31,575 nt of DNA from NCBI GenBank assembly GCA_031431475.1, contig JANPDL010000015.1, forward strand, positions 1 to 31,575, written 5' to 3'. Positions within the stretch are counted from its first letter, which is position 1; each line of letters opens with the position of its first letter. Positions 29,148-31,575 of this stretch are shown piece after piece. The notes under the pieces were generated by a model. It saw only the letters and a program-made list of their open reading frames with translations. It had not been told where the DNA came from and ran no database searches. This DNA is from JADCCX01 sp031431475 (GTDB lineage Bacteria; Pseudomonadota; Alphaproteobacteria; Rhizobiales; Beijerinckiaceae). The position numbers and the translations under genes were made by a program.

Positions 29148-30251
29148 TTAACCAAATGATAAAGTAAAATTGCCCTTTACTATGCAATCAATTTCAAGCT
29201 GCTTAACTCCATTTGCCCAACAGGATAATAGCGTCGAGCTCGTAAAGGACCCAGCGGCACCGCCGTCAATCAAATATGCAAGACAACGGAAATATAGACT
29301 CATTTTTGAGTCCAATCCCATTGCTTCAACCTGCCTATTTATTACATCTACAATCACTGTCCCTTTTGGAATATCCTTCTCACTCATTGACTCAAACGCA
29401 GTTGGCTCTTCTGCTTGAGTTGATAGCCGCTCTGAGTCTGTTAAAAATGTAAATTCTACAAGCCCCATCGCCGAGAGATTGTGCGCCATGGATTCGTCTG
29501 CTGAGTCAAATTCAGCATGTGCAAAAATCTTTCCTCTACTATCCCTTTTTATGACCCCTGCTATGATAGGCTGTCGTCTATTTAAAACAGCTTTCATGCT
29601 TTCCTTAAATGATGCCAGTTTACCAGTTAAGCGCAGCAAATTCTCGAAAGATCCGGGAGGTTGACCCGGTATGTAGTATTCGACATTCTCATAAGAGACC
29701 CAGCCCTTCTTAATATTTAGAGCACTGCCATATCCATCCGCAATGGGTTGGCTTATCTCATATTCGGTTATTGAATAACGCTCAAGATTTATTGGAGACA
29801 AAAGAGATGCAATTTTTTCAAAGTTCCTTTCCAAATCTTGGTTTGATACAACGATAAGCGGCTTTCTAACGGAACCTCCAGCGGTCTCAAATATCTGAAA
29901 GGTATGCCCATTACAAATTGCAAAGAATTTTGCCCCAATCTCAAAATGCGCAGCGTATGAGTGCGCCTGAATTATGTCAGATTTGCCGATAGATACATTG
30001 CCTCGTTTTGCTTCGATAGAAAAAGAACCGCGCTTACCATCAATTCCACATAAGTAGTCGGCCGCACCAACTGGAACATCTCTTTTGCTACGGTGCCCGA
30101 TTTGCGCATACGGATGGACCAGCGCTCTCTCACGTTCACAATAAAAAGTGCTAGCGTATCGATATCCAAGCTTTTCAACTATCTTTGCGATTATTTCCTC
30201 TCTGACGTCTTGTTCAGACATCGTGTTGATCTTATCGGGTGAAAAAAACAT
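29148..30251 (-). CDS. Stand-alone HsdR-N-type PD-(D/E)XK nuclease-domain protein on AT-rich DNA
   Basis: This 367-residue protein is probably foreign. Residues about 15-120 resemble the N-terminal nuclease domain of type I restriction subunit R: SEQDVREEIIAKIVEKLGYRY, ADYLCGIDGKRGSFSIEAKRG (D65, E80-x-K82 as the metal site), and IIQAHSYAAHFEIGAKFFAICNGHTFQIFET (Q95). The remaining 240 residues are not recognised; there is no helicase motor and no methylase or specificity gene. Two sample lines inside count 35% and 42% G+C (29161-29220, 29821-29880) against 68% for a liv line (23041-23100). The gene converges on mqsRA and lies behind gyrB. A defence or mobile-element role is inferred. A start at 30221 (MSEQDV) is possible. 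Confidence 0.7.
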   Translation of the reverse strand: MFFSPDKINTMSEQDVREEIIAKIVEKLGYRYASTFYCERERALVHPYAQIGHRSKRDVPVGAADYLCGIDGKRGSFSIEAKRGNVSIGKSDIIQAHSYAAHFEIGAKFFAICNGHTFQIFETAGGSVRKPLIVVSNQDLERNFEKIASLLSPINLERYSITEYEISQPIADGYGSALNIKKGWVSYENVEYYIPGQPPGSFENLLRLTGKLASFKESMKAVLNRRQPIIAGVIKRDSRGKIFAHAEFDSADESMAHNLSAMGLVEFTFLTDSERLSTQAEEPTAFESMSEKDIPKGTVIVDVINRQVEAMGLDSKMSLYFRCLAYLIDGGAAGSFTSSTLLSCWANGVKQLEIDCIVKGNFTLSFG

Positions 30252-30321
30252 GCTCGATCTCGACTATGGATTTGAGTGTCTAGAAACGAATTCAGCTAAA
30301 AAATGCCAATTCAATACCCCC

Positions 30322-31575
<1,254 letters not shown>

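Noticed and set aside
29170..29664. Small plus-strand frames in the AT-rich region
   Set aside because: They lie opposite the nuclease-like gene and show no ribosome site or recognisable sequence.

Overview
The window looks like a piece of an alphaproteobacterial chromosome, most likely from the Hyphomicrobiales (Rhizobiales) or a close order. The evidence is an RcdA (DUF1465) gene preceded by CtrA-type boxes, an aqpS-type aquaporin paired with arsC as in rhizobial arsenic operons, a cspA-infA-rpsU cluster, an EF-G-like paralogue, and high-GC coding with alphaproteobacterial start and ribosome-site habits. No species can be named from the sequence alone.

Left third (1-12830). A leftward run holds an RlpA-like protein, a 2OG-Fe(II) oxygenase-like protein, a TPR-methyltransferase and the first codons of an Lhr-type helicase. 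Facing it is a two-gene arsenic pair (arsC-aqpS) without a visible arsR. Then come a FadD acyl-CoA ligase, an Ada-like HTH/O6-alkylguanine methyltransferase, a small membrane protein divergent from a TetR regulator with three matching operators between them, a secreted PHB-depolymerase-like esterase, and a type II thymidine kinase whose last codons lie in a 135-bp nested inverted repeat. An EF-G-like GTPase follows, with a leader that can fold over its ribosome site, then a small secreted protein and a periplasmic catalase-family protein.

Middle (12830-20340). One tRNA-Met(CAT), a secreted alpha/beta hydrolase, a leftward translation and cold-shock cluster (cspA, infA, a small conserved protein, rpsU), a PmtA-like methyltransferase behind mnmA, a flagellar pair (fliK-flgD), and rcdA. 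The DNA just upstream of rcdA carries four TTAA blocks, two pairs of them with exact CtrA spacing.

Right third (20340-31575). A seven-gene rightward unit joins a long-chain acyl-CoA synthetase to a full branched-chain-type ABC importer (livG, livH, livM, livK, livF) and a SnoaL-like protein. It probably takes up and CoA-activates a carboxylic acid; an intrinsic terminator sits between livK and livF. Next is an MqsR/MqsA toxin-antitoxin pair whose antitoxin has lost every zinc cysteine. An AT-rich, probably imported gene follows for a stand-alone HsdR-N-type PD-(D/E)XK nuclease. The window ends in the C-terminal part of gyrB.

The best candidates for something unusual are the MqsRA/nuclease pocket next to gyrB, the structured leader of the EF-G paralogue, the three-operator TetR switch for a 68-residue membrane protein, and the CtrA array at rcdA. 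None of these amounts to a clearly new multi-gene system on sequence evidence alone.
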